A DNA stretch of 55,732 nt from Mycobacterium interjectum (GTDB lineage Bacteria > Actinomycetota > Actinomycetes > Mycobacteriales > Mycobacteriaceae): assembly GCA_002102225.1 (NCBI GenBank), contig LQPB01000047.1:1-55732 (forward strand), given 5' to 3'. Made by a program: the position numbers and the translations under genes. Shown piece after piece: positions 39,171 to 51,329 of this stretch. Each line of letters opens with the position of its first letter. Position 1 is the first letter of the stretch. The notes below the pieces were generated by a model. That model saw nothing but the letters and a program-made list of their open reading frames with translations, ran no database searches and was not told the DNA's origin.

Positions 39171-40604
39171 ATGAGACGTACCCGCTGGGGCCTCTCGAGG
39201 CGACCGGCCGGCAGGCTGGTCCGGCCGGTCATTCCGGCGGTGCTGAGCGTGGCGATGCTGGTCTGCACCCCGGGCCTGGCGGACGCCGACCCCGCCGCCG
39301 ACAGCCTGGCCGCGCTGATCGCCAACGTGGCCAGGGCCAACCAGCGCCTGGAAGACCTGACGGCGGAAATCCAGACCGAGCAGGAGAGCGTCAACAAGGC
39401 CCTGGTCGACGTCGAGACGGCGCGGGACAACGCGGCCGCCGCACAGCACGACCTCGAGGCGAGCCAGCAGGCGGTCACCGACGCCAACACCGCGATCGCC
39501 GCCGCGCAGCACCGGTTCAACACCTTCGCCGCGGCGACCTATATGAACGGTCCGTCGGGCAGCTACCTGATGGCGACCAGCCCCGACGACATCATCGCCA
39601 CCGAGTCGGCCGCCCGGACCCTGACCGCCAGCTCCCAGGCGGTGATGGACAAATTGCAGCGGGCCCGCACCGAACAGGTGAACAAGGAGTCCGCGGCGCG
39701 GCTGGCCAAGCAGAAGGCCGACAAGGCCGCCGCCGACGCCAAGGCCAGCCAGGACGCCGCGGTGGCGGCGCTCACCGACTCCAAGCGCAAGTTCGGCGAA
39801 CAGCGCGAGCAGGCCTCTCGCCTGGCCGCCGAGCGCGATGAGGCGCAGGCCAAACTCGAGGCGGCCAAGCTGCAATGGTCGGCCGGCAAGGGCGGCGGCG
39901 CCGCCATGCCGGCGTCGGGCGACCGGTGGGATCCCGGGGCGCCCGCGGGTGCACCGCGGCCCGGGGGCCGGCAGTGGGATGGCGCGTGGGACCCGACGCT
40001 GCCGATGGTGCCCAGTGCCAACGTGCCGGGCGACCCGATCGCGGTGATCAACCAGGTGCTCGGCATCTCGGCCACCTCGACGCAGGTCACCGCGAGCATG
40101 GGCAAGGGATTCCTGCAACAGCTGGGCATCCTGCGGCCCGACGACACCGGCATCACCAACGCCGCCCCGGGCCGCCCGTCCCGGATTCCGCGCGTGTATG
40201 GCCGCCAGGCCAGCGAGTACGTGATCCGCCGCGGCATGTCGCAGATCGGCGTGCCCTATTCCTGGGGTGGCGGCAACGCGGCGGGGCCGAGTAAGGGCAT
40301 CGACTCCGGCGCCGGGATCACCGGTTTCGACTGCTCGGGTCTGGTCCTGTACTCGTTCGCCGGGGTGGGCATCAAGCTGCCGCACTACTCGGGTTCGCAG
40401 TACAACCTCGGCCGCAAGATCCCGTCGTCTCAGATGCGCCGCGGCGACGTCATCTTCTACGGACCGGGCGGCAGCCAGCACGTGACGATCTACCTCGGCG
40501 ACGGCCAGATGCTCGAGGCCCCGGATATCGGTTTGAAGGTGCGCGTCGCGCCCGTGCGCACCAGTGGGATGACGCCGTATGTGGTCCGCTACATCGAATA
40601 TTAA
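39171..40604 (+). CDS. ripA: RipA, peptidoglycan endopeptidase
   Basis: A 477-residue secreted D,L-endopeptidase that cuts peptide stems of peptidoglycan at the septum. A signal peptide (residues 1-40, ending in LADADPAAD) is followed by a long coiled coil (about 45-230) that covers the active site in the zymogen. A Pro/Gly linker leads to an NlpC/P60 domain from about residue 340. The catalytic residues are Cys 388 (FDCSGLV), His 437 (QHVTIYLG) and Glu 449, each five higher than in M. tuberculosis. ripB follows by 25 bp. The product works with RpfB and is regulated by MtrA and the downstream moxR genes. Confidence 0.96.
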   Translation: MRRTRWGLSRRPAGRLVRPVIPAVLSVAMLVCTPGLADADPAADSLAALIANVARANQRLEDLTAEIQTEQESVNKALVDVETARDNAAAAQHDLEASQQAVTDANTAIAAAQHRFNTFAAATYMNGPSGSYLMATSPDDIIATESAARTLTASSQAVMDKLQRARTEQVNKESAARLAKQKADKAAADAKASQDAAVAALTDSKRKFGEQREQASRLAAERDEAQAKLEAAKLQWSAGKGGGAAMPASGDRWDPGAPAGAPRPGGRQWDGAWDPTLPMVPSANVPGDPIAVINQVLGISATSTQVTASMGKGFLQQLGILRPDDTGITNAAPGRPSRIPRVYGRQASEYVIRRGMSQIGVPYSWGGGNAAGPSKGIDSGAGITGFDCSGLVLYSFAGVGIKLPHYSGSQYNLGRKIPSSQMRRGDVIFYGPGGSQHVTIYLGDGQMLEAPDIGLKVRVAPVRTSGMTPYVVRYIEY

Positions 40605-40629
40605 CGAGGAAGCTACTGAACGAGGAGCT

Positions 40630-41364
40630 ATGCGCCACAATCGGTTTCGCGTGATCAACCTGACCTGGATCGCCGCCCTGGTGACCGGGTTCGTGTTGTC
40701 TGTGGCCAGCCCGGCTCCCCTGGCCACGGCCGACCCGGGGCAATGGGACCCGACGCTGCCGGCCCAGATCAGCGCCGGCGCCCCGGGCGATCCGCTCGCG
40801 GTCGCCAACGCCTCGCTGCAGGCCACCGCCCAGGCCACCCAGACCACCCTGAACCTGGGTAAGCAATTCCTCGGCGGCCTGGGGATCAACCTCGGTGGCG
40901 ATCCCGCCCCCGCCGCGGCGACACCCACCAACCCCGGCGGCAAGATCCCGCGGGTGTACGGCCGGCAGGCGATCGAGTACGTGATCAAGCGCGGCGGGTC
41001 GCAGATGGGCGTCCCCTACTCGTGGGGCGGCGGCTCGCTGGACGGGCCCAGCAAGGGCGTCGGCGACGGCGCCAACATCAACGGGTTCGACTGCTCGGGC
41101 CTGATGCGCTACATGTTCGCCGGGGTCGGGGTGCTGATCCCGCGCTTTTCCGGTGACCAGTACAACGCCGGGCGCCACATCCCGCCCAACGAGGCCAGGC
41201 GGGGCGACCTCATCTTCTACGGGCCCAACGGCGGCCAGCACGTCACCATGTACCTGGGCAACGGTCAGATGCTGGAGGCGTCCAGCCTCGCCGGCAAGGT
41301 CACGGTCAGCCCGGTGCGCAAGCCCGGCATGACGCCGTTCCTGACTAGGATCATCGAGTACTGA
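40630..41364 (+). CDS. ripB: RipB, peptidoglycan endopeptidase
   Basis: A 244-residue secreted NlpC/P60 hydrolase, close to the RipA catalytic domain but without the coiled-coil region. The signal peptide ends near ATADPGQWD. Catalytic residues are Cys 155 (NGFDCSGLM), His 204 (QHVTMYLG) and Glu 216. It should cut the D-Glu to meso-DAP bond. ATG 40630 follows GAGGAG. The motif WDPTLP near the N-terminus is shared with RipA. Confidence 0.96.
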   Translation: MRHNRFRVINLTWIAALVTGFVLSVASPAPLATADPGQWDPTLPAQISAGAPGDPLAVANASLQATAQATQTTLNLGKQFLGGLGINLGGDPAPAAATPTNPGGKIPRVYGRQAIEYVIKRGGSQMGVPYSWGGGSLDGPSKGVGDGANINGFDCSGLMRYMFAGVGVLIPRFSGDQYNAGRHIPPNEARRGDLIFYGPNGGQHVTMYLGNGQMLEASSLAGKVTVSPVRKPGMTPFLTRIIEY

Positions 41365-41467
41365 TCGCAGGCCGCGCCGTCGACGGAAACCGGCAGGCCT
41401 GGAATAGTTGGACCGAGGGCACGTCGCTGCCCGGCAGTCGTGTCCGAATGAGCGTGGAGGGTTCTTG

Positions 41468-42598
41468 ATGACATCAGCAGGTGGGCCGCCCCCGGGCGCC
41501 AGCAGTTACCCGGGCCAGGGTGGGCCCTCCGGCCCGCCCGCCCATGAAGCGCCCCCCGGCGGCGGCAACGGGTTGGCCGCCGAGGTCCACACGCTGGAGC
41601 GGGCCATCTTCGAGGTCAAGCGGATCATCGTCGGCCAGGACCAGCTCGTCGAGCGGATGCTGGTGGGCCTGCTGTCCAAGGGCCACGTGCTGCTCGAGGG
41701 TGTTCCCGGCGTGGCCAAGACGCTGGCCGTCGAGACCTTCGCGCGGGTGGTCGGCGGGACCTTCGCGCGCATCCAGTTCACGCCGGACCTGGTGCCCACC
41801 GACATCATCGGTACCCGCATCTACCGGCAGGGCAAGGAGGAGTTCGACACCGAACTCGGCCCGGTGGTGGTCAACTTCCTGCTCGCCGACGAGATCAACC
41901 GCGCGCCGGCGAAGGTGCAGTCGGCGCTGCTGGAGGTCATGCAGGAGCGCCACGTGTCGATCGGCGGCAAGACCTTCCCGCTGCCCAACCCGTTCCTGGT
42001 GATGGCGACGCAGAACCCGATCGAGCACGAGGGCGTCTACCCGCTGCCCGAGGCCCAGCGCGACCGCTTCCTGTTCAAGATCAACGTCGGCTACCCGACG
42101 CCGGAAGAGGAGCGGGAGATCATCTACCGGATGGGCGTCCGGCCGCCGGTCCCCAAGCAGATCCTCAACACCGAGGACCTGCTGCGGCTGCAGGACATCG
42201 CGTCCAACGTCTTCGTGCACCACGCGCTGGTCGACTACGTGGTACGGGTCGTCACCGCCACCCGTAACCCCGAGCAACTCGGCATGAACGACGTCAAGAC
42301 CTGGGTCTCGTTCGGCGCGTCCCCGCGTGCCTCGCTCGGCATCATCGCCGGTGCGCGGTCGCTGGCGCTGGCGCGGGGCCGCGACTACGTGATCCCGCAG
42401 GACGTCGTCGAGGTCATTCCCGACGTGCTGCGGCACCGGTTGATACTCACCTACGACGCGCTCGCCGACGAGATCTCGCCGGAGATCGTCATCAACCGGA
42501 TCCTGCAGACGGTGGCCCTGCCCCAGGTGAACGCCGTTCCCCAGCAAGGACATTCGGTGCCGCCGGTGATGCAGACCGTGGCGGCTAGCGGTCGGTGA
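41468..42598 (+). CDS. moxR1: MoxR1, MoxR family AAA+ ATPase
   Basis: A 376-residue AAA+ protein with a Pro/Gly-rich N-terminus. Walker A is LLEGVPGVAKTLAVETFA, Walker B LLADEINRAPAKVQSALLE, sensor 1 MATQNPIEHEGVYPLPEAQRDRF and sensor 2 SPRASLGIIAGARSLAL. MoxR ATPases act as chaperones for partner proteins with VWA domains, here encoded by the second gene downstream. It may assist maturation of RipA/RipB. GGAGGG lies before the ATG. Its stop overlaps the next start (GTGA). Confidence 0.95.
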   Translation: MTSAGGPPPGASSYPGQGGPSGPPAHEAPPGGGNGLAAEVHTLERAIFEVKRIIVGQDQLVERMLVGLLSKGHVLLEGVPGVAKTLAVETFARVVGGTFARIQFTPDLVPTDIIGTRIYRQGKEEFDTELGPVVVNFLLADEINRAPAKVQSALLEVMQERHVSIGGKTFPLPNPFLVMATQNPIEHEGVYPLPEAQRDRFLFKINVGYPTPEEEREIIYRMGVRPPVPKQILNTEDLLRLQDIASNVFVHHALVDYVVRVVTATRNPEQLGMNDVKTWVSFGASPRASLGIIAGARSLALARGRDYVIPQDVVEVIPDVLRHRLILTYDALADEISPEIVINRILQTVALPQVNAVPQQGHSVPPVMQTVAASGR

Positions 42599-43545
42599 CC
42601 GATGACAAGCGGGCGGTGCGTCATCCGCCATCGTTCGAGCGCGGGCAGATCGACGACCCGAAGCTGTCGGCGGCGCTGCGGCAGCTCGAGCTCACGGTCA
42701 AACGCAAGCTCGACGGCGTCCTGCACGGCGATCACCTCGGTCTGATCCCGGGGCCGGGCTCGGAGCCGGGGGAGTCGCGCGAGTATCAGCCGGGCGACGA
42801 CGTGCGGCGGATGGACTGGGCCGTCACCGCCCGCACCATGCACCCGCACGTCCGGCAGATGATCGCCGACCGCGAACTCGAGACCTGGATGGTGGTCGAC
42901 ATGTCGGCCAGCCTGGACTTCGGCACCACGGTGTGCGAGAAGCGCGACCTGGCCGTGGCGGCCGCCGCGGCGATCACCTATCTCAACAGCGGCGGCGGCA
43001 ACCGGCTCGGCGCGATCATCGCCACCGGCGCGACCATGACCCGCGTCCCGGCCCGCTCCGGGCGCCAGCACGAGCAGACGCTGCTGCGGACCATCGCGAC
43101 CACGCCCAAGGCGCCGGTCGGGGTGCGCGGCGATCTGGCGACGGCGATCGACGCGCTGCGCCGGCCGGAACGCCGCCGCGGCATGGCCGTCATCATCAGC
43201 GACTTCCTCGGCCCGATCAATTGGATGCGCCCGCTGCGGGCGATCGCCGCCCGCCACGAGGTGCTGGCCATCGAGGTGCTCGACCCCCGGGACGTCGAGC
43301 TGCCCGACATCGGCGACGTCGTGTTGCAGGACGCCGAGACCGGTGTCACCCGGGAATTCACCATCGACGCCCAGTTGCGTGACGACTTCGCCAAGGCGGC
43401 CGCGGCGCACCGCGCTGAGGTGTCTCGCACCATCCGCAGCTGCGGGGCCCCGGTGCTGACGCTGCGCACCGACCGGGACTGGATCGCCGACATCGTCCGC
43501 TTCGTCGAGTCCCGCCGGCGTGGGGCACTCGCGGGGCGGCAGTGA
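42595..43545 (+). CDS. DUF58 protein of the MoxR-VWA operon (Rv1480-like)
   Basis: A 316-residue soluble protein. DUF58 motif: [22 protein letters not shown] near residue 64, followed by a VWA-like fold ([17 protein letters not shown] and [12 protein letters not shown]). DUF58 proteins accompany MoxR ATPases and probably adapt them to their targets. GTG 42595 overlaps the moxR1 stop; its stop overlaps the next GTG, so the three proteins are coupled. The exact role is unknown. Confidence 0.9.
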   Translation: MTDDKRAVRHPPSFERGQIDDPKLSAALRQLELTVKRKLDGVLHGDHLGLIPGPGSEPGESREYQPGDDVRRMDWAVTARTMHPHVRQMIADRELETWMVVDMSASLDFGTTVCEKRDLAVAAAAAITYLNSGGGNRLGAIIATGATMTRVPARSGRQHEQTLLRTIATTPKAPVGVRGDLATAIDALRRPERRRGMAVIISDFLGPINWMRPLRAIAARHEVLAIEVLDPRDVELPDIGDVVLQDAETGVTREFTIDAQLRDDFAKAAAAHRAEVSRTIRSCGAPVLTLRTDRDWIADIVRFVESRRRGALAGRQ

Positions 43546-44549
43546 CATTGCCCCTGCTGGGCCCGATGACGCTGTCGGGCTTCGCGCACTCGTGGTTCTT
43601 CCTGTTCCTTCTCGCCGTCGCCGGGTTGGCCGCGCTGTACATCGTGCTGCAGCTGGCGCGCCAGCGGCGGATGCTGCGCTTCGCCAACATGGAGCTGCTG
43701 GAAAGCGTTGCGCCGCAACGGCCGTCGCGATGGCGGCACGTGCCCGCGATCCTGCTGGTGTTGTCGCTGGTGCTGTTCACCATCGCGATGGCGGGCCCCA
43801 CCAACGACGTCCGGATCCCCCGCAATCGCGCGGTGGTCATGCTGGTGATCGACGTGTCGCAGTCGATGCGGGCCACCGACGTTCCGCCCAATCGGATGGC
43901 GGCCGCGCAGGAGGCGGCCAAGCAGTTCGCCGACGAGCTGACACCGGGAATCAACCTGGGGCTGATCGAGTACGCGGGCACGGCGACCGTGCTGGTGTCC
44001 CCGACGACCAACCGGGACGCGACCAAGGCCGCGCTGGACAAGTTGCAGTTCGCCGACCGCACCGCCACCGGGGAGGGCATCTTCACCGCGCTGCAGGCCA
44101 TCGCCACGGTCGGCGCGGTGATCGGCGGCGGCGACACGCCACCCCCCGCGCGCATCGTGTTGTTCTCGGACGGCAAGGAGACGATGCCGACCAACCCGGA
44201 CAACCCGAAGGGCGCCTTCACCGCCGCGCGCACCGCCAAGGACCAGGGGGTCCCGATCTCGACGATCTCGTTCGGCACGCCCTACGGGTTCGTCGAGATC
44301 AACGACCAGCGCCAGCCCGTCCCGGTCGACGACTCCACCATGAAGAAGGTCGCCGAGCTCTCCGGGGGGAACTGGTACAACGCCGCGAGCCTGGCCGAGC
44401 TGAAGGCCGTCTACGCGTCGCTGCAGCAGCAGATCGGCTACGAGACGATCAAGGGCGACGCCAGCGCGGGCTGGCTGCGGCTGGGTGCGCTGGTGCTGGC
44501 GCTGGCGGGGCTGGCCGCGCTGCTGATCAACCGGCGGCTGCCGACCTGA
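43542..44549 (+). CDS. VWA-domain membrane protein (Rv1481-like)
   Basis: A 335-residue protein. Two helices at the N-terminus (about 13-35 and 63-83) and one at the C-terminus (about 310-330) enclose an extracytoplasmic or cytoplasmic von Willebrand A domain. The MIDAS metal site is [12 protein letters not shown] near residue 102, with the later DRTATGEGI Thr and LFSDGKETM Asp. This is a BatA-like product, a likely client of MoxR1. The last gene of the ripA-moxR1 cluster; fabG1 follows by 67 bp. Confidence 0.9.
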   Translation: MTLPLLGPMTLSGFAHSWFFLFLLAVAGLAALYIVLQLARQRRMLRFANMELLESVAPQRPSRWRHVPAILLVLSLVLFTIAMAGPTNDVRIPRNRAVVMLVIDVSQSMRATDVPPNRMAAAQEAAKQFADELTPGINLGLIEYAGTATVLVSPTTNRDATKAALDKLQFADRTATGEGIFTALQAIATVGAVIGGGDTPPPARIVLFSDGKETMPTNPDNPKGAFTAARTAKDQGVPISTISFGTPYGFVEINDQRQPVPVDDSTMKKVAELSGGNWYNAASLAELKAVYASLQQQIGYETIKGDASAGWLRLGALVLALAGLAALLINRRLPT

Positions 44550-44601
44550 CTTTCGCCTCGCGGCGCGACGGGGGGCAGATTTCGGGCGTGCCGCGGCGAG
44601 A

Positions 44602-46217
<1,616 letters not shown>

Positions 46218-46239
46218 CAGAAGATTGCTTTCGGCCCTG

Positions 46240-47250
46240 ATGGACTTCGACGCGGTGCTGCTGCTGTCCTTCGGCGGGCCCGAAGGGCCCGAGCAGGTGC
46301 GGCCCTTCCTGGAGAACGTCACCCGGGGCCGTGACGTGCCGCCCGAGCGCCTCGACGACGTCGCCGAGCACTACCTGCATTTCGGCGGCGTGTCGCCGAT
46401 CAACGGGATCAACCGGGCGTTGATCACCGAGCTGCAGGCGGAACTCGACGTGCCCGTCTACTTCGGCAACCGCAACTGGGAGCCGTACGTCGAGGACACC
46501 GTTACGACGATGCGCGACAACGGTGTTCGTCGCGCCGCGGTGTTCACCACCTCCGCCTGGAGCGGGTACTCCGGCTGCGCGCAGTATGTGGAAGACATCG
46601 ACCGGGCCCGGGGCGCGGCCGGACCGGACGCCCCCGAATTGGTCAAGCTGCGGCCCTATTTCGACCACCCGCTGTTCGTCGAGATGTTCGCCGGGGCCAT
46701 CGCGGCGGCCGCCGACACGGTGCCCGGCGACGCGCGGCTGGTGTTCACCGCGCACTCGGTCCCGGTGGCGGCCGACCAGCGTTGCGGTCCCCGGCTGTAC
46801 AGCCGCCAAGTCGCCTATGCCACAAGGCTCGTCGCGGCGGGCGCCGGCTACACCGACTACGACCTGACCTGGCAGTCGCGCTCGGGGCCGCCGCAAGTTC
46901 CCTGGCTGGGGCCCGATGTCGCCGACCACCTGAGGGCGATCGCGACTGCGGGCACCCGCGCCGTGATCGTCTGCCCCGTCGGATTCGTCGCCGACCACAT
47001 CGAGGTGGTGTGGGATCTGGACTACGAGTTGCGCCTGCAGGCCGAGGCCGCGGGGATGGCTTTCGTCCGGGCCGCCACGCCCAACGCCGATCGCCGATTC
47101 GCCCGGCTCGCAGCCGATCTGATCGACGAACTGCGCACCGGCCGTGCCCCCACCCGGACGACCGGCCCCGACCCGGTGCCGGGCTGCCTCGCCAGCGTCA
47201 ACGGCATGCCGTGCCGTCCGCCGCACTGCGCCGCACAAGAGTGCGGCTAG
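46240..47250 (+). CDS. hemH: Ferrochelatase (coproporphyrin type)
   Basis: A 336-residue ferrochelatase (hemZ in older mycobacterial work, CpfC by pathway) that inserts iron into coproporphyrin III in actinobacteria. Motifs: [49 protein letters not shown] and [18 protein letters not shown]. The C-terminal [18 protein letters not shown] and earlier Cys in [10 protein letters not shown] fit ligands of a [2Fe-2S] cluster. ATG 46240 is preferred to a TTG five codons upstream because the sequence then starts [13 protein letters not shown] as in relatives. It ends five bases from the converging gene. Confidence 0.95.
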   Translation: MDFDAVLLLSFGGPEGPEQVRPFLENVTRGRDVPPERLDDVAEHYLHFGGVSPINGINRALITELQAELDVPVYFGNRNWEPYVEDTVTTMRDNGVRRAAVFTTSAWSGYSGCAQYVEDIDRARGAAGPDAPELVKLRPYFDHPLFVEMFAGAIAAAADTVPGDARLVFTAHSVPVAADQRCGPRLYSRQVAYATRLVAAGAGYTDYDLTWQSRSGPPQVPWLGPDVADHLRAIATAGTRAVIVCPVGFVADHIEVVWDLDYELRLQAEAAGMAFVRAATPNADRRFARLAADLIDELRTGRAPTRTTGPDPVPGCLASVNGMPCRPPHCAAQECG

Positions 47251-47255
47251 CGGCC

Positions 47256-48176
47256 CTACTCGGCCCAGGCCGAGTGCAGGATCGTGGTGACCGCGGCCAT
47301 CCGCGCCGACCGCACGACCGTGGTCAGCGGGCGCAGCGCGTCGGTGGCGATTCGAGCCTGTGACGACGATTGCGCGCCGGTCCCGGCGACCATCCCGTCG
47401 GCCGGGAAGTCGGACACCCGGCTGAGCCCGGAGCTGACCGCGATGATGGCGTCGACGTGCGCGGCGTTCTCCAGCACGCGCAGCGCGCGAGAGGGCGCAT
47501 GGTCGGGAATGCGGTGTTGCCGTGCCGATTCCAGCAACTGCTCGACGAGCCCCCGCGGATCGTCCACCTCGGACGCGGCGGCCCCCAGCCCGATGGCGCC
47601 GAGCGCATCGGCCGCCGACCGCACCGCCGACCGCAGCGCGTACTCGGCGTCGCCGAGCTCGTAGTGGTCGAGCACCGGCGCGCCGGGCAGCGAGTACACC
47701 GTCCAAGACAGGGCGCACAGTTCGGGTGGTCCCGCGTCGTCGTCGGCCTCGTCGAGGTCGCCGTAGTCGAATTCCGGCACCAGCCCGACGGCCGTGCCGG
47801 AATCGTCGGGGTGGGTGACGATGACGGCCTCGCCGGCGGCCAGGGCGTCGGATTCGAACTGCGTTCCCGGCGCGAGGCCGCGCACATCGCCGGGCACCGG
47901 CAACACCATGTTCACGGTGCCCCGCAACCGCCCCGGCGCATGCGAGACCCCCGGCCGGCCAACGGCCGCGCGCAGCGTTTGCAACAGCGTGACCGTCCCG
48001 GCGTCGGGGACATCGGGCCACGGCAGGCCGGTGTGGCCCGCGGCGACCGCATCATAGGCGGTGACCGATTGCTTTGGCGCCCAAACGGATAACGCGTCCA
48101 AGACGTCGTCGGGCGCCGCCTTGCCCGCGAGCCAGGCGTTGGCCCACAGGGACAGCGAGACACTGGGACACCACAT
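47256..48176 (-). CDS. Conserved hypothetical protein (Rv1486c-like)
   Basis: A 306-residue cytosolic protein without signal peptide or membrane helices. Recognisable conserved stretches are [41 protein letters not shown] and [21 protein letters not shown]. The middle (about 120-170) is acidic. It is known only as a mycobacterial conserved family; no motif for an enzyme or binding site is visible. An ATG at 48176 is the likely start; a GTG two codons upstream is possible. It is divergent from nfeD (57 bp apart). Confidence 0.85.
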   Translation of the reverse strand: MWCPSVSLSLWANAWLAGKAAPDDVLDALSVWAPKQSVTAYDAVAAGHTGLPWPDVPDAGTVTLLQTLRAAVGRPGVSHAPGRLRGTVNMVLPVPGDVRGLAPGTQFESDALAAGEAVIVTHPDDSGTAVGLVPEFDYGDLDEADDDAGPPELCALSWTVYSLPGAPVLDHYELGDAEYALRSAVRSAADALGAIGLGAAASEVDDPRGLVEQLLESARQHRIPDHAPSRALRVLENAAHVDAIIAVSSGLSRVSDFPADGMVAGTGAQSSSQARIATDALRPLTTVVRSARMAAVTTILHSAWAE

Positions 48177-48221
48177 GACCACGGAGTGTAGTTGTTTGAT
48201 CCGGCAAAGGCGGATTACGCG

Positions 48222-48227
48222 TATTCT
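48222..48227 (+). promoter_or_regulatory. -10 hexamer for leaderless nfeD transcript
   Basis: TATTCT ends six bases before the ATG at 48234 and no ribosome site is present. It should start the mRNA for the NfeD-SPFH pair. Confidence 0.6.
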
Positions 48228-48233
48228 GACCGC

Positions 48234-48668
48234 ATGCCCGCCGCGGTGATTTGGCTCATATTCGCGCTGGTGCTCGCAGGTGCGGAGGCGCTGACGGGTG
48301 ACATGTCCCTGTTGATGCTTTCCGGCGGGGCGCTGGCGGCCACCGGGACCACGTGGCTGCTGGACTTGCCGGTGTGGGCCAACGCGGCGGTGTTCGTGGT
48401 CGTCTCGGTCCTGCTCCTCGTGCTGGTGCGGCCGGTGCTGCGGAAGCGGCTCACGCCCGCCAAGGGGCTGCCGACCGGAATCAAGGCGCTGGAGGGCAAG
48501 AGCGCGCTGGTCCTCGGCCGCGTCGCGCGCGACGAGGGCCAGGTGAAGCTGGACGGCCAGGTATGGACGGCGCGGCCGCTGAACGACAACGATGTGTATG
48601 AACCCGGCGAACGTGTGACGGTCATGCAGATCAACGGCGCCACCGCGGTGGTGTTCAAGGACATGTAG
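48234..48668 (+). CDS. NfeD-family membrane protein
   Basis: A 144-residue short NfeD protein (NfeD1b type, no protease domain). Two or three hydrophobic helices (residues 3-70) are followed by an OB-fold domain, [31 protein letters not shown]. It is the same length as Rv1487. It is encoded 28 bp before an SPFH gene. NfeD and SPFH proteins are known to work as pairs in membrane microdomains. Confidence 0.92.
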   Translation: MPAAVIWLIFALVLAGAEALTGDMSLLMLSGGALAATGTTWLLDLPVWANAAVFVVVSVLLLVLVRPVLRKRLTPAKGLPTGIKALEGKSALVLGRVARDEGQVKLDGQVWTARPLNDNDVYEPGERVTVMQINGATAVVFKDM

Positions 48669-48696
48669 ACCCTCTGGAGAAACAGGAGGAAGCGCG

Positions 48697-49836
48697 ATGG
48701 CTGGAATCGCTCTGTTGGTGGTGGCGCTTGCAATCGTCGTCTTTGGGATCATCGTGGTGGCAAAGTCCGTCGCGCTGATCCCGCAGGCCGAGGCCGCGGT
48801 GATCGAACGCCTGGGTCGATACAGCCGCACCGTCAGCGGGCAGCTGACGCTCTTGGTGCCGTTCATCGACCGCATCCGCGCCCGGGTGGACCTGCGCGAG
48901 CGGGTGGTGTCGTTCCCGCCGCAGCCGGTGATCACCGAGGACAACCTGACCCTCAACATCGACACCGTCGTGTATTTCCAGGTCACCGTCCCGCAGGCGG
49001 CCGTCTACGAGATCAGCAACTACATCGTCGGCGTCGAGCAGCTCACCACGACGACCCTGCGCAACGTGGTCGGCGGGATGACGCTCGAGCAGACCCTGAC
49101 CTCTCGCGACATGATCAACGGCCAGCTGCGCGGCGTGCTCGACGAGGCCACCGGCCGGTGGGGCCTGCGGGTTGCGCGGGTGGAGCTGCGCAGCATCGAC
49201 CCGCCGCCGTCGATCCAGGCCTCGATGGAAAAGCAGATGAAGGCCGACCGCGAGAAGCGGGCGATGATCCTGACCGCCGAAGGTAGCCGGCAGGCGGCGA
49301 TCACCCAGGCCGAGGGGGAGAAGCAGTCGCAGATCCTGGCCGCCGAGGGCGCCAAGCAGGCCGCGATCCTGGCCGCGGAGGCCGACCGGCAGTCCCGCAT
49401 GCTGCGCGCGCAGGGCGAGCGCGCCGCGGCCTACCTGCGGGCGCAGGGGCAGGCCAAGGCCATCGAGAAGACGTTCGCCGCGATCAAGGCCGGCAGGCCC
49501 ACCCCGGAGATGCTGGCCTACCAATACCTCCAGACGCTGCCGGAGATGGCGCGCGGCGATGCCAACAAGGTGTGGGTGGTGCCCAGCGACTTCAGCGCCG
49601 CGTTGCAGGGCTTCACCAGGTTGCTGGGCACCCCGGGCGAGGACGGGGTGTTCCGGTTCCAGCCGTCCCCGGTCGAGGACGCGCCCAAGCACAGCGCCGA
49701 CGACGACGCGGACGTCGCCGACTGGTTCTCCACCGAGACCGACCCGGCGATCGCCCAGGTGGTGGCCAAGGCCGAGGCGATCGCCCGCCAGCCGGTGGAC
49801 GGCCAGCCGGGAGTGCCGCCCGAGTTGACCCAATAG
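48697..49836 (+). CDS. SPFH/stomatin-family membrane protein (Rv1488-like)
   Basis: A 379-residue protein with one N-terminal membrane helix (residues 4-24). An SPFH/PHB domain follows (about 28-190: [42 protein letters not shown]), then a long Ala/Glu-rich coiled coil ([20 protein letters not shown]) and an acidic tail. Such proteins form large rings on membranes and organise protease or lipid domains. AGGAGG lies before the ATG. Partner of the preceding NfeD. Confidence 0.94.
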   Translation: MAGIALLVVALAIVVFGIIVVAKSVALIPQAEAAVIERLGRYSRTVSGQLTLLVPFIDRIRARVDLRERVVSFPPQPVITEDNLTLNIDTVVYFQVTVPQAAVYEISNYIVGVEQLTTTTLRNVVGGMTLEQTLTSRDMINGQLRGVLDEATGRWGLRVARVELRSIDPPPSIQASMEKQMKADREKRAMILTAEGSRQAAITQAEGEKQSQILAAEGAKQAAILAAEADRQSRMLRAQGERAAAYLRAQGQAKAIEKTFAAIKAGRPTPEMLAYQYLQTLPEMARGDANKVWVVPSDFSAALQGFTRLLGTPGEDGVFRFQPSPVEDAPKHSADDDADVADWFSTETDPAIAQVVAKAEAIARQPVDGQPGVPPELTQ

Positions 49837-49845
49837 ATTCCTGGG

Positions 49846-50202
49846 ATGAGCGCGCTGACGTCACCGAAAACCTATGCGGGACTTGCCGCCTTCCATGCCG
49901 TCGACGCGGTGGCGTGCGGAGTCCAGGTGGCCCCGATCAAGAAGGTGCTCGACGACCTGGGCGTGCCCGACGAAATCCGCCCCGTGCTGCCGGTGGTGAA
50001 GGCGGCCGCCGCCATCGGGCTGCTGTCGGTCACCCGGTTCCCGGCCCTGGCCAGGCTCACGACGGCGATGCTGACGCTGTATTTCACCCTGGCCGTCGGC
50101 GCGCACATCCGGGCGCGCGACAAGGTCGTCAACACCCTTCCGGCCGCGACGTTCCTGGCCACCTTCGCCGTGATGACGGTCAAGGGCCCGGAGCGGGGCT
50201 AG
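49846..50202 (+). CDS. DoxX-like small membrane protein
   Basis: A 118-residue protein with three to four hydrophobic segments (AVDAVACGVQVAPI, VVKAAAAIGLLSV, LTTAMLTLYFTLAVGAHI, ATFLATFAVMTV), resembling DoxX_2 family proteins. The function is unknown. TAGATT (49834-49839, overlapping the SPFH stop) lies six bases before the ATG, so it may have its own leaderless promoter. Its stop shares the bases CTAG with the converging gene. Confidence 0.75.
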   Translation: MSALTSPKTYAGLAAFHAVDAVACGVQVAPIKKVLDDLGVPDEIRPVLPVVKAAAAIGLLSVTRFPALARLTTAMLTLYFTLAVGAHIRARDKVVNTLPAATFLATFAVMTVKGPERG

Positions 50203-50684
50203 TCGCCGCTGTCGCAACGCAATTCGACGATCGGCAGCGGCGTGTCGGTGTCGGTGATCGGCGCGCCCAGCGTCTCCTCGAGCACCGGGCTGAAGTGATC
50301 CCACGCACGGGCGTGGCGGCCACGATAGGCGGCCAGCGCGCGGTCGGCCTCCCCTTGGTCGAGGACCCGCGCGGTGGCGCTCCGCGGCGCGTGGCTGCCG
50401 ATGTAGACACGCACCCGCGGGTTGGCCTCAATGTTGCGGAACCACTGGGCTTTTCGGCCGAAACCGGAGGCGACGAGGTAGACGCCGGGGGCGGGGTGGC
50501 CGACGACCTCCAGCACCGCATAGCGCGGTGCGCCGGACTTGCGGCCGATGTGCTCGAGCATCAGGATGCGCGAACCGAACAGCGCGCCCGCGCGGGCCCG
50601 GTAGATCCAAATCGGCGCGCGCATGAGGCGGCGGGAACGCAGCACCCGCGCGCCGGTCCTGGCAAGCAGGGACGTGTTGGACAT
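50199..50684 (-). CDS. F420-type nitroreductase family protein
   Basis: A 161-residue split beta-barrel protein of the deazaflavin-dependent nitroreductase family (PF04075 type). Conserved phrases are MLEHIGRKSGAPRYAVLEVVG, VYLVASGFGRKAQWFRNIEAN and PRVRVYIG. Members bind F420H2 and reduce quinones, nitro-imidazoles or lipids. ATG 50684 follows GGGAGGT by five bases. It may be cotranscribed with the tetR gene 30 bp upstream on the same strand. Confidence 0.85.
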   Translation of the reverse strand: MSNTSLLARTGARVLRSRRLMRAPIWIYRARAGALFGSRILMLEHIGRKSGAPRYAVLEVVGHPAPGVYLVASGFGRKAQWFRNIEANPRVRVYIGSHAPRSATARVLDQGEADRALAAYRGRHARAWDHFSPVLEETLGAPITDTDTPLPIVELRCDSGD

Positions 50685-50714
50685 CGTGACCTCCCTCAAT
50701 CTGTTTCTTCTGTG

Positions 50715-51329
50715 TCAGCGGCTGATAAGTCCGTCGCGATAAATCGCGAACACCTCGCCGGCCCAGCGCCGCATGCCGGCCGTCGAGAGCGGATCAACGC
50801 CGAGCGCTTCGGTCAGGCGGGGCCGCAGGATCAATACCGCCAGGTCGTTCACCAGCAGAAACGCCGCCCGCACGTTGGCGTCTTCGCCGCAACTCGCGGT
50901 TCCGGCCGCCACCATCGTCCCGAGGGTGGCTTGGCTGAGCCGGAACAGCCGGTCGAACAGGGCCGACCCGGCCGGGCCCCCGGCGACCAGCAGCCGGCTC
51001 AGGTAGGCCGGGATCGCAGAGTCCGTTGGTAGGTGGGTGGCCAGGCCGTCGAGCAGGTTCGGCACGGCCACGGGTTCGAGACCCACCGCGGCGGTCTGCT
51101 CGGTCATCGTCGTCAGCAGCGTTTCGAAGGTCGCGACGACGTGGGTGTCGACGGCCTCGACCAACCCGTCCTTTGAGCCGTAATGCCTGACCAGCAGCGC
51201 CGCCGAGACTCCCGCCGCGGCGGCGATGTCGCGCATCGTGACCGCGTCGGGTCCGCGCTCGGCGAACAGCCGCAGCGCTTCGTCGCGGATGCGTGCCCGG
51301 GCGGTGCGGTCGTCGGGGAGTGAATGCAC
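50715..51329 (-). CDS. TetR-family regulator
   Basis: A 204-residue TetR protein. DNA-binding domain: RTARARIRDEALRLFAERGPDAVTMRDIAAAAGVSAALLVRHYGSKDGL. The C-terminal domain is ligand-binding with unknown ligand. GTG 51329 directly adjoins a perfect 16-base palindrome, and a TACAAT box seven bases upstream points to a leaderless start. It is divergent from an MFS gene and upstream of a nitroreductase, so it may control both. Confidence 0.88.
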   Translation of the reverse strand: MHSLPDDRTARARIRDEALRLFAERGPDAVTMRDIAAAAGVSAALLVRHYGSKDGLVEAVDTHVVATFETLLTTMTEQTAAVGLEPVAVPNLLDGLATHLPTDSAIPAYLSRLLVAGGPAGSALFDRLFRLSQATLGTMVAAGTASCGEDANVRAAFLLVNDLAVLILRPRLTEALGVDPLSTAGMRRWAGEVFAIYRDGLISR

